From RGIG1959 sp045604545 (lineage in GTDB: Bacteria > Bacillota > Clostridia > Oscillospirales > Acutalibacteraceae): a DNA stretch of 64,000 nt. Position numbers and translations under genes: made by a program. Under the pieces are notes generated by a model. That model ran no database searches, was not told the DNA's origin, and saw nothing but the letters and a program-made list of their open reading frames with translations. Positions within the stretch are counted from its first letter, which is position 1; each line of letters begins with the position of its first letter. Of the stretch, positions 17,893-26,557 are shown one piece after another. The stretch spans positions 1 to 64,000 of the forward strand of contig JAZUOG010000047.1 of assembly GCA_045604545.1 (NCBI GenBank), in the 5' to 3' direction.

Positions 17893-19140
17893 TTAGGTTT
17901 TATCATAGAATACGCTGAGCACCTTTTCGTACAGGGTCTTATAATCGGCTTTGTATTCGGCATAGCCGTCCTCGCCCTTGACCACCTCGCCCGCGACGCT
18001 GTGGAACACGAGCGGCTGATGATTGGTGACGAGTGTGGTGGCAAGATAGGTGATGCGGGAGGAGTTCAGGTTGGTGACGCTGCTTCCCGACACCTTATCA
18101 AACAGTTCCAGCGGCACACCGATATCCTCAGAGGCGGCAGAGATCGCTTTGGAGAAGAACGAGGTCAGATACTGCTTCTGACGCTCCATACGCGCCATAT
18201 TGGAATCGAGCACCTCCACGTCACGATGACGCACAAACCATTCCGCTTCCTTGCCGACGAGGGTGATGGTTTGTCCCGCTTTGGCGATGGTGCCGTTTTC
18301 GCGTTTGAAATCACCGGAAAGGGTGACAGGCACACCGCCGACCGCGTCGTTGAGCGTCACGATCGCCGACAGATCAATGGCGGCATAGGTGTTGATGGGA
18401 ATGCCGTAAAACAGGCGGGAAGCGGATTTGACGGTGTTCAGACAGCTGCTGTCTTTGCCGTCGCCGTAGGCGAAGGACAGGCAGATCTGCGTGTTTTCCG
18501 TGCGCACAAATTGGCCGTCGGCGTTGTAGATATCCACATCTACAAGGGTGTCACGCGGAATGGCAACGGCATCGATCGCACCCGTTTCGGTGTCAATGGA
18601 CAGAATAAAGATCGCGTCTGCCTGACCGCCCGTGCCGATCACATCGCCTTCCGTGCCGAGAGCTTCCTTGTCGGTGCCGACGCAGAGAATGTTGGTGCGG
18701 TTTTCGTTGAACACATAGGTCTCGCCGTTGTAGGTCACGGTGCGACCGTCGGAGGAAATGGCGACGCTGTCGTCGTCGATGAGCTCCTGCGGCGCGGTGA
18801 GAACGGCGTTTTGATTGTCCAGCATCTGTTGCTTGCCGATGTGGTGCAGTACCAGTACCGTGCCTGTCGCGATCAGCGCCAGAGAGAGGATCACGATGAG
18901 GAAGATCAGCAGTACGCGCAGGATCGTGCGTTTGACGGAACGCGGTTTTTTCGGCTTTTTATGTGTTCTTGTCGGCGGAAAAACAAATGCGGGAGTGGGG
19001 AGGGCTTCCGTTTCGATCTCGTGTCGCGGCTCACGGCGCGGCGCGGGAGCAAGCTTAATGTCTTCGATGCCGAAACGATGACGGGGCTCGCTTTCGGACG
19101 GAGCCTCTGCCGTTTCGGGATCATGCAGTCGGTTGGTCAT
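17893..19140 (-). CDS. LytR-CpsA-Psr (LCP) family cell-wall glycopolymer transferase
   Basis: 415 residues. An unusually long, charged cytosolic N-terminus of about 67 residues precedes one transmembrane helix (ILRVLLIFLIVILSLALIAT). The LCP domain follows with TNILCVGTD, AIPRDTLVD and the RHRDVEVLDSNMARMERQ arginine cluster that contacts the polyprenyl pyrophosphate. LCP enzymes attach teichoic-acid-like polymers or capsules to peptidoglycan. The gene overlaps the sortase gene by 20 bases, pairing glycopolymer attachment with protein anchoring. Confidence 0.9.
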   Translation of the reverse strand: MTNRLHDPETAEAPSESEPRHRFGIEDIKLAPAPRREPRHEIETEALPTPAFVFPPTRTHKKPKKPRSVKRTILRVLLIFLIVILSLALIATGTVLVLHHIGKQQMLDNQNAVLTAPQELIDDDSVAISSDGRTVTYNGETYVFNENRTNILCVGTDKEALGTEGDVIGTGGQADAIFILSIDTETGAIDAVAIPRDTLVDVDIYNADGQFVRTENTQICLSFAYGDGKDSSCLNTVKSASRLFYGIPINTYAAIDLSAIVTLNDAVGGVPVTLSGDFKRENGTIAKAGQTITLVGKEAEWFVRHRDVEVLDSNMARMERQKQYLTSFFSKAISAASEDIGVPLELFDKVSGSSVTNLNSSRITYLATTLVTNHQPLVFHSVAGEVVKGEDGYAEYKADYKTLYEKVLSVFYDKT

Positions 19141-19954
19141 TGGTCAACACTCCTTGAACGAGGTAGCGCGCACCTTTATTGGTGCCGACGCAGGTGCTCA
19201 GGGTAATGATGCGGTCGTCGGTGGTGATCTCCACATCACGGGTGTGAACGTTCATCGATTGCGGATGCTGAACATACGCGAGATAGTCCGCCCACACCTG
19301 ATCGTCGTCAAAGTCAAAGGAATTGAGAATGTGACGGTCATCGTATTCGTAGGCGGCAAAGACGGTGTAGGTGTAGACGTGACCGGGGGTGTAGATGTAG
19401 ATATACGGGTGGTTGTCGAAGAAATCCTTATCCTCGAAATAGTGCAGTGTGCGGAACATACGCCCGTTGAGCAGGTTGTGTCCGTACATGACCGTGTTGC
19501 GGTCGGAGAAATCGACGGCATTCTGTTTCTCAAAATAGATCGAGCCGTCAAACTCATATTGCTTTAAATAGTTGTGCTCCAGATAAAAGCTGTCGCTTTT
19601 TTCAAGCGAACATAGAATGGGGTAATCGACATTGGTGTCGGGGATATACAGCCAGCCGCGGATATCGCTGTTGGTTTCGAGAAGGGTGTCGAAATCGATG
19701 GGGTTTCGACCGTTTTCACTGTTCTCGCCGCTGATCGGCTCGGAGTCGATGGGACGGATCACTTGGGTGGGGGCGCCGCCCGATTGGTGGGAGTCGTGGG
19801 GGACGGTCGGGTTGGCGGTATGATCGTGGTAGCCCGCAAGGACATCGTCATCGGTCACGCCGAAGTAGGAAAACGCCCACAGTCCCGCGCCGACACCGAT
19901 CATCAGCAGGGACACGATAAGAATGGTGATCCACATTTTCTTTTGACTGCTCAT
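19121..19954 (-). CDS. srtB: Class B sortase
   Basis: 277 residues. An N-terminal membrane helix (ITILIVSLLMIGVGAGLW) is followed by the sortase barrel. The catalytic triad can be placed at His159 (MYGHN), Cys255 (TLSTC) and Arg263 (GARYLVQG). The extra helical region between strands and the TLSTC signature favour class B. It is a transpeptidase that fixes proteins bearing sorting signals to the wall. The nearest candidate substrates are the 75-residue protein upstream and the SPKTGD adhesin at 40.9 kb. No promoter is visible between the upstream terminator and this gene. Confidence 0.9.
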   Translation of the reverse strand: MSSQKKMWITILIVSLLMIGVGAGLWAFSYFGVTDDDVLAGYHDHTANPTVPHDSHQSGGAPTQVIRPIDSEPISGENSENGRNPIDFDTLLETNSDIRGWLYIPDTNVDYPILCSLEKSDSFYLEHNYLKQYEFDGSIYFEKQNAVDFSDRNTVMYGHNLLNGRMFRTLHYFEDKDFFDNHPYIYIYTPGHVYTYTVFAAYEYDDRHILNSFDFDDDQVWADYLAYVQHPQSMNVHTRDVEITTDDRIITLSTCVGTNKGARYLVQGVLTNDQPTA

Positions 19955-19990
19955 AGCTTGCCAGGTCTCCTTTTAGGGGTTGCGGTGAAA

Positions 19991-20032
19991 AAGCCTCGCA
20001 TGATCTCATGATGACGAGGACATGCGAGGCTT
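19991..20032 (-). terminator. Terminator between sortase substrate and sortase genes
   Basis: Perfect 12-bp stem 19991-20002 / 20021-20032 with a T5 run on the minus strand. Read-through would be the likely route to expression of the sortase and LCP genes. Confidence 0.8.
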
Positions 20033-20062
20033 ACTTTTCATACGATGAGGGATAACAGCGGA

Positions 20063-20290
20063 TTATTTGTCGGCGGCCAGCTTCTTGGCGGCAACGGCAA
20101 CGCCGGTCGCACCCAGAGCGGCAACAGCAGCGGCGACAAACACCCAAGCCTCGCCCGTCTGGGGCGCATTGGGAGAATCGTTGCCGGGTTCGGTGACAAT
20201 GGGAGCCGTCGGGCTGATCTCAGCGGCAACAGGCATCACGCACACGGTCATCAGCAGGCAGCAAAGCAACACAGCAAGCAGTTTTTTCAT
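20063..20290 (-). CDS. Minimal sortase substrate (75 residues)
   Basis: Signal peptide residues 1-23 (MKKLLAVLLCCLLMTVCVMP ... AA), then only about 17 residues, then a sorting signal NAPQTGE (41-47), a hydrophobic helix and the basic tail AAKKLAADK. Sortase would cut after Thr45, leaving a wall-linked peptide of about 22 residues. The ribosome site is TAGGAGGA and the promoter matches consensus exactly. Similar tiny proteins ahead of sortases are known in Clostridia but lack an assigned role. It could serve as a wall-coating peptide, a signal precursor or a carrier. Confidence 0.8.
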   Translation of the reverse strand: MKKLLAVLLCCLLMTVCVMPVAAEISPTAPIVTEPGNDSPNAPQTGEAWVFVAAAVAALGATGVAVAAKKLAADK

Positions 20291-20347
20291 GGAACATTCC
20301 TCCTAAATATAACACAAGGTGATAATAACAGGTTTACATACACTTTT

Positions 20348-20376
20348 ATTATATAGTCCCGGAGGCGTTTTGTCAA
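20348..20376 (-). promoter_or_regulatory. Consensus sigma-A promoter of the sortase-substrate gene
   Basis: Minus-strand TTGACA (20371-20376) and TATAAT (20348-20353) with exactly 17 bases between: a perfect consensus, implying high expression. Confidence 0.85.
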
Positions 20377-20393
20377 TCCCCCAAATACGGTGG

Positions 20394-20912
20394 TTATTCG
20401 TCACAAAACACCGCTATATCCGCGCGGATCAGATCCACAAGCAGGCGGTTTACGGACATCTCCTTCATCGCGTCGCGCATCGTGTCGATGAGTGTCTCGT
20501 CGGCGGTCTGCAGATAGTCTCTGAGTGTGGCGGCAAGAGCGGGTTGTTCAAGAAAATCGAGTCCGTCTGCGGCAAGCTCCGAAAAGCCGAATTGCCCACT
20601 GTGGCGAAGTGCCTCAGGGGTGTCGGAGGAGAGCTGTTTCTCGAACAGCCAGATGCTGTACACGGCGCATCGCTCGGCGGACAGCTTCGGAATGACGATA
20701 TACGGGTCTTTGCGCTCGTCCTCCGCTTTGGCAAGCAGATTGCTCACAACGGCGGTGACAAGTTCCTCGTCGGGCAGTGCCTCAAGCGTTTCTGTTGTCA
20801 GATGACGGTAGGTGTTCATCAGCTTTGCCGCCTTGGAGGTGTCGGGATGAAGCATTTTCTGCCCGAACCAGAACAACAACGCGAGCGCGGCGATCATCAG
20901 GGCGATCCACAT
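20394..20912 (-). CDS. Membrane-anchored protein of unknown function
   Basis: 172 residues. One N-terminal transmembrane helix (MWIALMIAALALLFWFG), then an acidic, helical cytosolic or extracytoplasmic domain with no motif I recognise. ATG 20912 has AAGGAG at good spacing; the longer frame to 21065 is antisense to rsmI-coding codons and rejected. It is the last gene of the hisH-to-rsmI operon, 19 bases after rsmI. Confidence 0.7.
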   Translation of the reverse strand: MWIALMIAALALLFWFGQKMLHPDTSKAAKLMNTYRHLTTETLEALPDEELVTAVVSNLLAKAEDERKDPYIVIPKLSAERCAVYSIWLFEKQLSSDTPEALRHSGQFGFSELAADGLDFLEQPALAATLRDYLQTADETLIDTMRDAMKEMSVNRLLVDLIRADIAVFCDE

Positions 20913-20931
20913 GGGGCATTCTCCTTTTCTC

Positions 20932-21762
20932 TCAACGACAGTCGCAAAGCTCGCGATAAATGTCGCTTTTTTTGAGTCCGCTTTCTGCGGCGGCCTTTTT
21001 GGCCGCATCCGACAGGGAGGCACCGTTTTCAATCTCGCTTTGGGCGATGGCGACGGCATCTTCAAGCGTCAGCGGAACGCTTTCCGTCGGTTGTGCGCCG
21101 CCGACGATCAGCACAAATTCGCCGCGCGGCTGTTCCTTGTCAAAACGGTCACTCGCTTCCCGAAGGGTGGTCACGATGACCTCCTCGTGGAGCTTTGTCA
21201 GCTCGCGGCACAACGCAACAGGACGATCTCCGAGGGTGTCGAGCAGGTCGCGCAGGGTGTAGGGGAGCTTGTGCGGCGCTTCATAAAAAATCATCGTGCG
21301 CACTTCTCCCGTGAGACTTTGGAGATGCTCCTTGCGCGAGCGCTTCGATACGCTCAAAAACCCTTCAAAGGTGAAGCGTCCCGCGGGCAGACCCGAAAGC
21401 GCGAGCGCCGTGATGACGGCGCTGGGGCCGGGGACACAGCCGACGGGAATGCCCTTTTCGCGGCACAGCCTTACGAGATCCTCGCCGGGGTCGGAGATGG
21501 CGGGCATACCCGCGTCCGACACGAGAACACAGTGCTCGCCCGCCTGCATACGGGCGCACAGCTGTTCGCCTTTTTCGCGTTTGTTGTGTTCGAAATAGCT
21601 CACCAGCGGTTTTTTGATGCCGAAATGGTTGAGCAGTTTTAGCGTGACGCGGGTGTCCTCAGCGGCAATGAAATCGCAGGATTCCAGCGCTTCCTTCGCG
21701 CGGTCGGACAGATCCGACAAATTGCCGATGGGGGTTCCCACGAGGGTAAGGCGTCCTTGCAT
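20932..21762 (-). CDS. rsmI: 16S rRNA (cytidine1402-2'-O)-methyltransferase RsmI
   Basis: 276 residues. The SAM-dependent tetrapyrrole-methylase fold shows LVGTPIGNLSD at the N-terminus, AEDTR near residue 45 and SDAGMPAISDPG, all diagnostic for RsmI. It methylates the ribose of C1402 in the decoding centre. The ATG at 21762 has AAAGGAT upstream and lies 7 bases after prmA. The C-terminal extension of about 40 residues is typical. Confidence 0.94.
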   Translation of the reverse strand: MQGRLTLVGTPIGNLSDLSDRAKEALESCDFIAAEDTRVTLKLLNHFGIKKPLVSYFEHNKREKGEQLCARMQAGEHCVLVSDAGMPAISDPGEDLVRLCREKGIPVGCVPGPSAVITALALSGLPAGRFTFEGFLSVSKRSRKEHLQSLTGEVRTMIFYEAPHKLPYTLRDLLDTLGDRPVALCRELTKLHEEVIVTTLREASDRFDKEQPRGEFVLIVGGAQPTESVPLTLEDAVAIAQSEIENGASLSDAAKKAAAESGLKKSDIYRELCDCR

Positions 21763-21769
21763 AACGGTG

Positions 21770-22699
21770 TTATCCTTTCTTGCAAACGAAGCACAGCCAG
21801 CCGCGGTCTTCATAGCGGGTCTCGATGGTGAAGCCGCACGCGGCAAGGGCAACGACGACCTCCGCTTCGCGGGTATCGATGATGCCCGACACAATATAGG
21901 TACCGTCGTCCTTGACAAACGGCTTGACAGCGGGGGACAGCATGATGATCGCATCGGCGACGATGTTGGCGACAACGAGATCAAATTGTCCGCTGACCTT
22001 GTCGACAAGGTCGCCCTCCACGACGGTATACTGCGGCGCACAGAGTCCGCTTCTCTCGCCGTTTTCGATCGCGGTTTTGACCGCGAGGGGATCAATATCG
22101 ACGGCAAGTGCCGATTTCGCCCCCAGCAGAATGGCGGCGATGGAGAGAATGCCGCTGCCGCAACCGACGTCCAGCACTGTGGTGCCGGCGGTGAGCGTTT
22201 TCTCGATCGCTTCAAGCACCAGACGGGTGGTTTCGTGACTGCCCGTGCCGAACGCCATGCCGGGGTCGATGGGCAGAACGGTGCGGGTGTTGCCTTCGGG
22301 AACGGTTTCCCATGTCGGGCAGATGAGCAGTTTATCGCCCACGGGAAGCGGCTTGAAATACTGTTTCCAGTTGTTTGCCCAGTCCTCGGTGCGCACGGCA
22401 TTCGTCACCGCTTCGTGGTCGATGCCCGCGGCGGTGAGACGCTCGCCCAAAAAGGCGAGGGCTTCGGCGGGGTTATCTTCGGGGGAGAGGTACAGGTGGA
22501 TCAGGCTGCGGGTGCGGTCTTTCCGAAGCAGATCCTCATCGATGAGGTCGATGTGGGCGATCTCTCTGGCACCCCATTCGAGGTCGCTGTAATCTTCAAT
22601 ATACAAGCCGTAGGGTATGAGCATATTGGCGATGTCGGCGGCACGGTCGGTGTCCGCCTGCGGCACGGTGATGCACACCTCGGTCCATTGATCATTCAC
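21770..22699 (-). CDS. prmA: Ribosomal protein L11 methyltransferase PrmA
   Basis: 309 residues. The substrate-recognition N-terminal domain is followed by GMAFGTGSHETT and the SAM motif LDVGCGSGILSIAA, then VVANIVAD, as in PrmA. It trimethylates ribosomal protein L11. It sits between the phosphohexomutase and rsmI in one operon. Confidence 0.93.
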   Translation of the reverse strand: MNDQWTEVCITVPQADTDRAADIANMLIPYGLYIEDYSDLEWGAREIAHIDLIDEDLLRKDRTRSLIHLYLSPEDNPAEALAFLGERLTAAGIDHEAVTNAVRTEDWANNWKQYFKPLPVGDKLLICPTWETVPEGNTRTVLPIDPGMAFGTGSHETTRLVLEAIEKTLTAGTTVLDVGCGSGILSIAAILLGAKSALAVDIDPLAVKTAIENGERSGLCAPQYTVVEGDLVDKVSGQFDLVVANIVADAIIMLSPAVKPFVKDDGTYIVSGIIDTREAEVVVALAACGFTIETRYEDRGWLCFVCKKG

Positions 22700-22716
22700 G
22701 GCAAAACACTCCTTTT

Positions 22717-24237
22717 TTACGCCAGATAGGCGGTCATTTTCGAACAGTCGAGCTTGTCAAACGACAGCATAAACTCTTTGAGCTTTTCGACGATGATGCG
22801 GCAACCGCCTTCCTCGTCGCTCTCGATGTTCATCGGCATGACGGGGTCGTGCACCGACAAACGAAGCAGTGCCCAGCCGTTACCGTCCGCTTCGCCGAAG
22901 GAGATGCGTACACCCTCCGCACTGTCGTCCGCGACCGCCCAGCCGTTGCCTTTTGCGAAGGCTTCGAGCTTGTCGAGCACATCGGTGCCGTAGGCGCGGA
23001 AATCGTCCTCTTTGATGTTGAAGCGCAGCTCCTTGCCTTCTTTGGGCTCTTTGAGCGACGCGATGAGATCGTCGAGGGTCTTGCCGTCTTTGCGCAGGTT
23101 GGCGGCTTTGATGATGATGCGGGTCATCAGATAGGCGCCGTCGTCGAGGAAGTAGTTTTCTTTGAGGGCGGCGTGACCCGAGGTCTCGATGGCGAGCGGG
23201 GCATATCGACCCTCGTCACACAGACGGATCGCTTCGTTGATGACGTTTTTATAGCCGCGCTTAAAACGGCAATGCACACCCTTGAGGTCTTGCTCAATGA
23301 AGACCTTCAGACCGTCGGAGGTGACCGAGTCGGTGACGATCACACTGCCTGCAGGCGCATTTTCGAGGGCGATCGCCGCGGCAAGCGCCACCAGACGATT
23401 GCGGTTGATCTCGCGACCGTCCGAGCCGACACAGCCCGCGCGGTCGACGTCGGTGTCGAAGATCACGCCGAGGTCAGCGCCCGCCTTGACGGTCGCGTCG
23501 CACACCGAACGCATCGCGTCGGCGTCCTCGGGATTGGGAATGTGGTTGGGGAAGCGTCCGTCGGGATCGAGGAACTGACTGCCCGCGATATCCGCGCCGA
23601 GGGGCTCAAGCACCTCGGTGGCATAAAAGCCGCCCGCGCCGTTGCCCGCATCGACGACGATTTTGAAGCCGTCAAGCGGCTTGTCATAGTTTTCGGCGTT
23701 GACGCCTTTTTTGATCATATCGCGAAGACCTTCGGCGTAGGTGACCATGTGATCGGTCTCGATCACCTTGCCGCCCTCGCGGTCGATAAACTTCGCAAAC
23801 TGACACAGTGCGAGGATCTCGGTGATATCACGGCCCTCCAGACCGCCGTTCGGACGGAAAAATTTCAGACCGTTGCGGTGGAAGGGGTGGTGGGACGCGG
23901 TCAGCTGGATCGCGCCGTCACAGGGGAGATTGAGCGTGCTCATGAACATGGCGGGGGTGGAGGACAGACCGCAGTCATAAACGGTCACACCGCTCATCGT
24001 CAGTCCCGCGCACACCGCATCGCGCAGACGCGGACCCGACAGACGGCTGTCGCGACCGACCGACACGGTGAGTCCTTCGGTGGTGGTTCTTCCGAGCTTT
24101 TGGGCAAGCCAGGCGGCAAACGCTCTCGCCATGGTGGTGACGACCTCATCGGTCATGTCAAGCGGCTCGCCGACGACACCGTCAATGGCGACACCGCGGA
24201 TATCGGTTCCGCTTTTAAAATGCTTCCAATCGATCAT
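22717..24237 (-). CDS. Phosphomannomutase/phosphoglucomutase family protein
   Basis: 506 residues, alpha-D-phosphohexomutase superfamily. The phosphoserine loop is TASHHP (Ser115) where most members have TASHNP. The metal site is DTDVDR near residue 262 and the sugar-binding loop ETSGHAA follows. It interconverts hexose 1- and 6-phosphates; whether glucose, mannose or glucosamine cannot be decided. The start codon overlaps the folP stop by four bases (ATGA). Confidence 0.88.
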   Translation of the reverse strand: MIDWKHFKSGTDIRGVAIDGVVGEPLDMTDEVVTTMARAFAAWLAQKLGRTTTEGLTVSVGRDSRLSGPRLRDAVCAGLTMSGVTVYDCGLSSTPAMFMSTLNLPCDGAIQLTASHHPFHRNGLKFFRPNGGLEGRDITEILALCQFAKFIDREGGKVIETDHMVTYAEGLRDMIKKGVNAENYDKPLDGFKIVVDAGNGAGGFYATEVLEPLGADIAGSQFLDPDGRFPNHIPNPEDADAMRSVCDATVKAGADLGVIFDTDVDRAGCVGSDGREINRNRLVALAAAIALENAPAGSVIVTDSVTSDGLKVFIEQDLKGVHCRFKRGYKNVINEAIRLCDEGRYAPLAIETSGHAALKENYFLDDGAYLMTRIIIKAANLRKDGKTLDDLIASLKEPKEGKELRFNIKEDDFRAYGTDVLDKLEAFAKGNGWAVADDSAEGVRISFGEADGNGWALLRLSVHDPVMPMNIESDEEGGCRIIVEKLKEFMLSFDKLDCSKMTAYLA

Positions 24238-25031
24238 GATTCAAAACTCCTTTTCTTCATCAATTTATCGATAACAGCGGCGGCTTGCACCGCGTCTTTG
24301 ACATCGTGAACTCTCAGTACGGCGGCACCGCCGAGCTGAGCGGCGGTGTGCAGGGCGAGCGTACCCGAAAGACGCTCGTTAACAGGTATATCCGCGTCGG
24401 CGGCATAGGGAATGACCCGCTTGCGGGACGCACCGCAAAGCACCGCACACGGCAGATCCTTTGTCAGTCGCGGCAGGGCGGCGATCACCGCAAGGTCAAC
24501 CTCTCGGGATTTGTGAAACCCGACGCCGATATCCAGCAGGACGTTGTCAAAGGAAAGTCCCGCTTTGGCGGCAAGGGCGAGGGCTCTGTCGAAATACTGC
24601 GCAACATCATCGGTGTGTTCGGCATCGCGTGCCATCATGACAAGTGCCGCACCGTGTGCGGCGGCGATGAACGGGAAATCGTTTGTTTCACTGCCCGATA
24701 CATCGTTGAGCATCTGTACGCCGTTTTTAAGAGCGCGTTTTGCCACCGTCGGCTCGAAGGTGTCGACCGATAACAGACAGGTCAGCTGTCCTTTGAGAAT
24801 ATCCAGAACGGGAGACAACCGCGCCCACTCCTCTTCGGGAGTGATGGGGGTGGCACCCGGGCGGGTCGACTGCGCGCCGATGTCGATGATGGCGGCGCCG
24901 TCCGTTTGCATGGCAAGCGCACGGGTGAGTGCCGCTTCGGCGGTCTGAAATTGCCCGCCGTCCGAAAAGCTGTCGGGGGTGACGTTGAGAATACCCATGA
25001 CGGCGGTTTTGTCGAAACACAGCGATTTCAT
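24234..25031 (-). CDS. folP: Dihydropteroate synthase
   Basis: 265 residues, a TIM barrel with MGILNVTPDSFSDGG near the start and IDIGAQSTRPGA, where most enzymes have GGESTRPG. The later SGTLALH and pterin-binding GASRKR are present. It condenses p-aminobenzoate with the pterin pyrophosphate in folate synthesis. The other folate genes are not here. It is coupled to the following mutase by a 4-base overlap. Confidence 0.93.
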   Translation of the reverse strand: MKSLCFDKTAVMGILNVTPDSFSDGGQFQTAEAALTRALAMQTDGAAIIDIGAQSTRPGATPITPEEEWARLSPVLDILKGQLTCLLSVDTFEPTVAKRALKNGVQMLNDVSGSETNDFPFIAAAHGAALVMMARDAEHTDDVAQYFDRALALAAKAGLSFDNVLLDIGVGFHKSREVDLAVIAALPRLTKDLPCAVLCGASRKRVIPYAADADIPVNERLSGTLALHTAAQLGGAAVLRVHDVKDAVQAAAVIDKLMKKRSFES

Positions 25032-25042
25032 GGTGCTACCTC

Positions 25043-25807
25043 TTATTGGTGCGGACGCACGGAAATGCCTTCCGCTTTCAGATAGGCCTTCAGATCGGCA
25101 ATGTCGATCTCGTGATAGTGAAACAGCGATGCCGCGAGTGCCGCGTCCGCACCGCCTTCGGTCAAGGCGTCCTTGAAATGGGCCATAGTGCCGGCACCGC
25201 CCGAAGCGATGACGGGAACGGAGACGGCATCTGCCACGGCGCGCGTCAGCTCAAGGTCATAGCCTGCCTTGGTGCCGTCGCCGTCCATGCTGGTCAGCAG
25301 GATCTCGCCCGCGCCCAGACGGACAGCCTCTTTCGCCCATTCAACGGCATCGAGGCCCGTGTTGAGACGACCGCCGTGCTTGTACACATCAAAGCCGCCG
25401 CCTTCGCGACGTTTGGCGTCGATGGCGACAACGACACATTGACTGCCGAATTTTTCCGCCGCCTCGCGGATGAGTGCGGGACGATCGATAGCGGAGGAGT
25501 TGATGGACACTTTGTCGGCACCTGCGAGAAGCACCGCGCGAAAATCCTCCACCGTGCGGATACCGCCGCCGACGGTGAACGGAATGGACAACTGCTCCGC
25601 CACACGGGCGGCAAGGTCTTTGACGGTTTCGCGTTGTTCGTTGGAGGCGGTGATGTCGAGGAACACGACCTCGTCCGCACCCGCATCGGAATAGGCGGCG
25701 GCGACCTCCACGGGATCGCCCGCATCGCGCAAGGATACAAAGTTGATGCCCTTGACGACGCGTCCGTCCTTGATGTCCAGACACGGGATAATACGTTTCG
25801 CGTACAT
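25043..25807 (-). CDS. hisF: Imidazole glycerol phosphate synthase, cyclase subunit HisF
   Basis: 254 residues, beta/alpha barrel. Catalytic Asp11 is in PCLDIKDGRVVKG and the second Asp in VVAIDAKR; the two phosphate-binding glycine loops (GGGIRT and ASGGAGT) are intact. With HisH it makes imidazole glycerol phosphate and AICAR, linking histidine and purine synthesis. It overlaps the hisH stop by one base. Confidence 0.96.
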   Translation of the reverse strand: MYAKRIIPCLDIKDGRVVKGINFVSLRDAGDPVEVAAAYSDAGADEVVFLDITASNEQRETVKDLAARVAEQLSIPFTVGGGIRTVEDFRAVLLAGADKVSINSSAIDRPALIREAAEKFGSQCVVVAIDAKRREGGGFDVYKHGGRLNTGLDAVEWAKEAVRLGAGEILLTSMDGDGTKAGYDLELTRAVADAVSVPVIASGGAGTMAHFKDALTEGGADAALAASLFHYHEIDIADLKAYLKAEGISVRPHQ

Positions 25808-26430
25808 CAGCGCACCTCCTTTTCAACAATCGAAAGGAAATTTTTGAGGATCTGTTCGCCCACACGACCCGATTTTTCGGGGTGGAACTGGGTGCCGAAG
25901 ATGTTGCCGCGTTGCACGCTCGAGCAGAAACGCACACCGTATTCCGTCGAGGTGAGCACGTCCTCGGCATTCTCGGCGAAGCAGGCAAAGGAATGCACAA
26001 AGTACACGTACGGCTCGTCGGGCAGATGAAGCAGAAGATCGCTCTCTTTTTCCGCGCGGATATCGTTCCAGCCCATGTGGGGGATCTTCAGCCCCTTGTC
26101 ATCGGGCAGACGGCGCACAAAGCCGGGGATAAAACCGAGACCTTCGACGCCTTCGCCTTCCTCACTGCCTTCGAACAATGCCTGCATACCGAGGCAGATG
26201 CCCAGCAGCGGTTTGCCGGTGTCGCGAGCGTGCTCGAGAGCGGGGATCAGCCCACTGCGGCGAAGCGCCGTCATCGCATCGGCAAAGGCACCGACACCGG
26301 GTAATATCAGACCGTCCGCCGCCAAAGCAACGTCAGCGTCGCTGGTGACAACGGTATCGGCGTGTAAACGGCTCATGGCAAGCTGCACACTGCGCAGGTT
26401 GCCTGCCCCGTAATCCAGAATCGCAATCAT
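25807..26430 (-). CDS. hisH: Imidazole glycerol phosphate synthase, glutamine amidotransferase subunit HisH
   Basis: 207 residues of class I glutamine amidotransferase. The start MIAILDYGAGN and nucleophile Cys79 in GICLGMQ are clear; the His/Glu pair is in TQFHPEKSG. It delivers ammonia through the HisF barrel. ATG 26430 is preceded by AAAAGGAG; the longer frame to 26580 crosses the promoter region and is rejected. It is the first gene of a seven-gene operon, and no other his gene is in the window. Confidence 0.96.
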   Translation of the reverse strand: MIAILDYGAGNLRSVQLAMSRLHADTVVTSDADVALAADGLILPGVGAFADAMTALRRSGLIPALEHARDTGKPLLGICLGMQALFEGSEEGEGVEGLGFIPGFVRRLPDDKGLKIPHMGWNDIRAEKESDLLLHLPDEPYVYFVHSFACFAENAEDVLTSTEYGVRFCSSVQRGNIFGTQFHPEKSGRVGEQILKNFLSIVEKEVR

Positions 26431-26468
26431 GGAACAGCCACTCCTTTTGTGAATAAACATACATAAAA

Positions 26469-26498
26469 AGTATACCATAGACCGCCGTCGGCGGTCAA
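26469..26498 (-). promoter_or_regulatory. hisH operon promoter with palindrome in the spacer
   Basis: Minus-strand TTGACC (26493-26498), 18 bases, TATACT (26469-26474). A perfect 7-bp inverted repeat with one central base (26481-26495, ACCGCCG-T-CGGCGGT) lies in the spacer and touches the -35 box. Confidence 0.65.
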
Positions 26499-26505
26499 CC
26501 GCTGA

Positions 26506-26534
26506 TTGACAAATTATAGAGCGGATTTTATAAT
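26506..26534 (+). promoter_or_regulatory. Consensus promoter of SLOG-family gene
   Basis: TTGACA (26506-26511), 17 bases, TATAAT (26529-26534): perfect consensus, divergent from hisH. Confidence 0.85.
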
Positions 26535-26557
26535 AAAAAAGGAAAGGAGGCGGTAAA

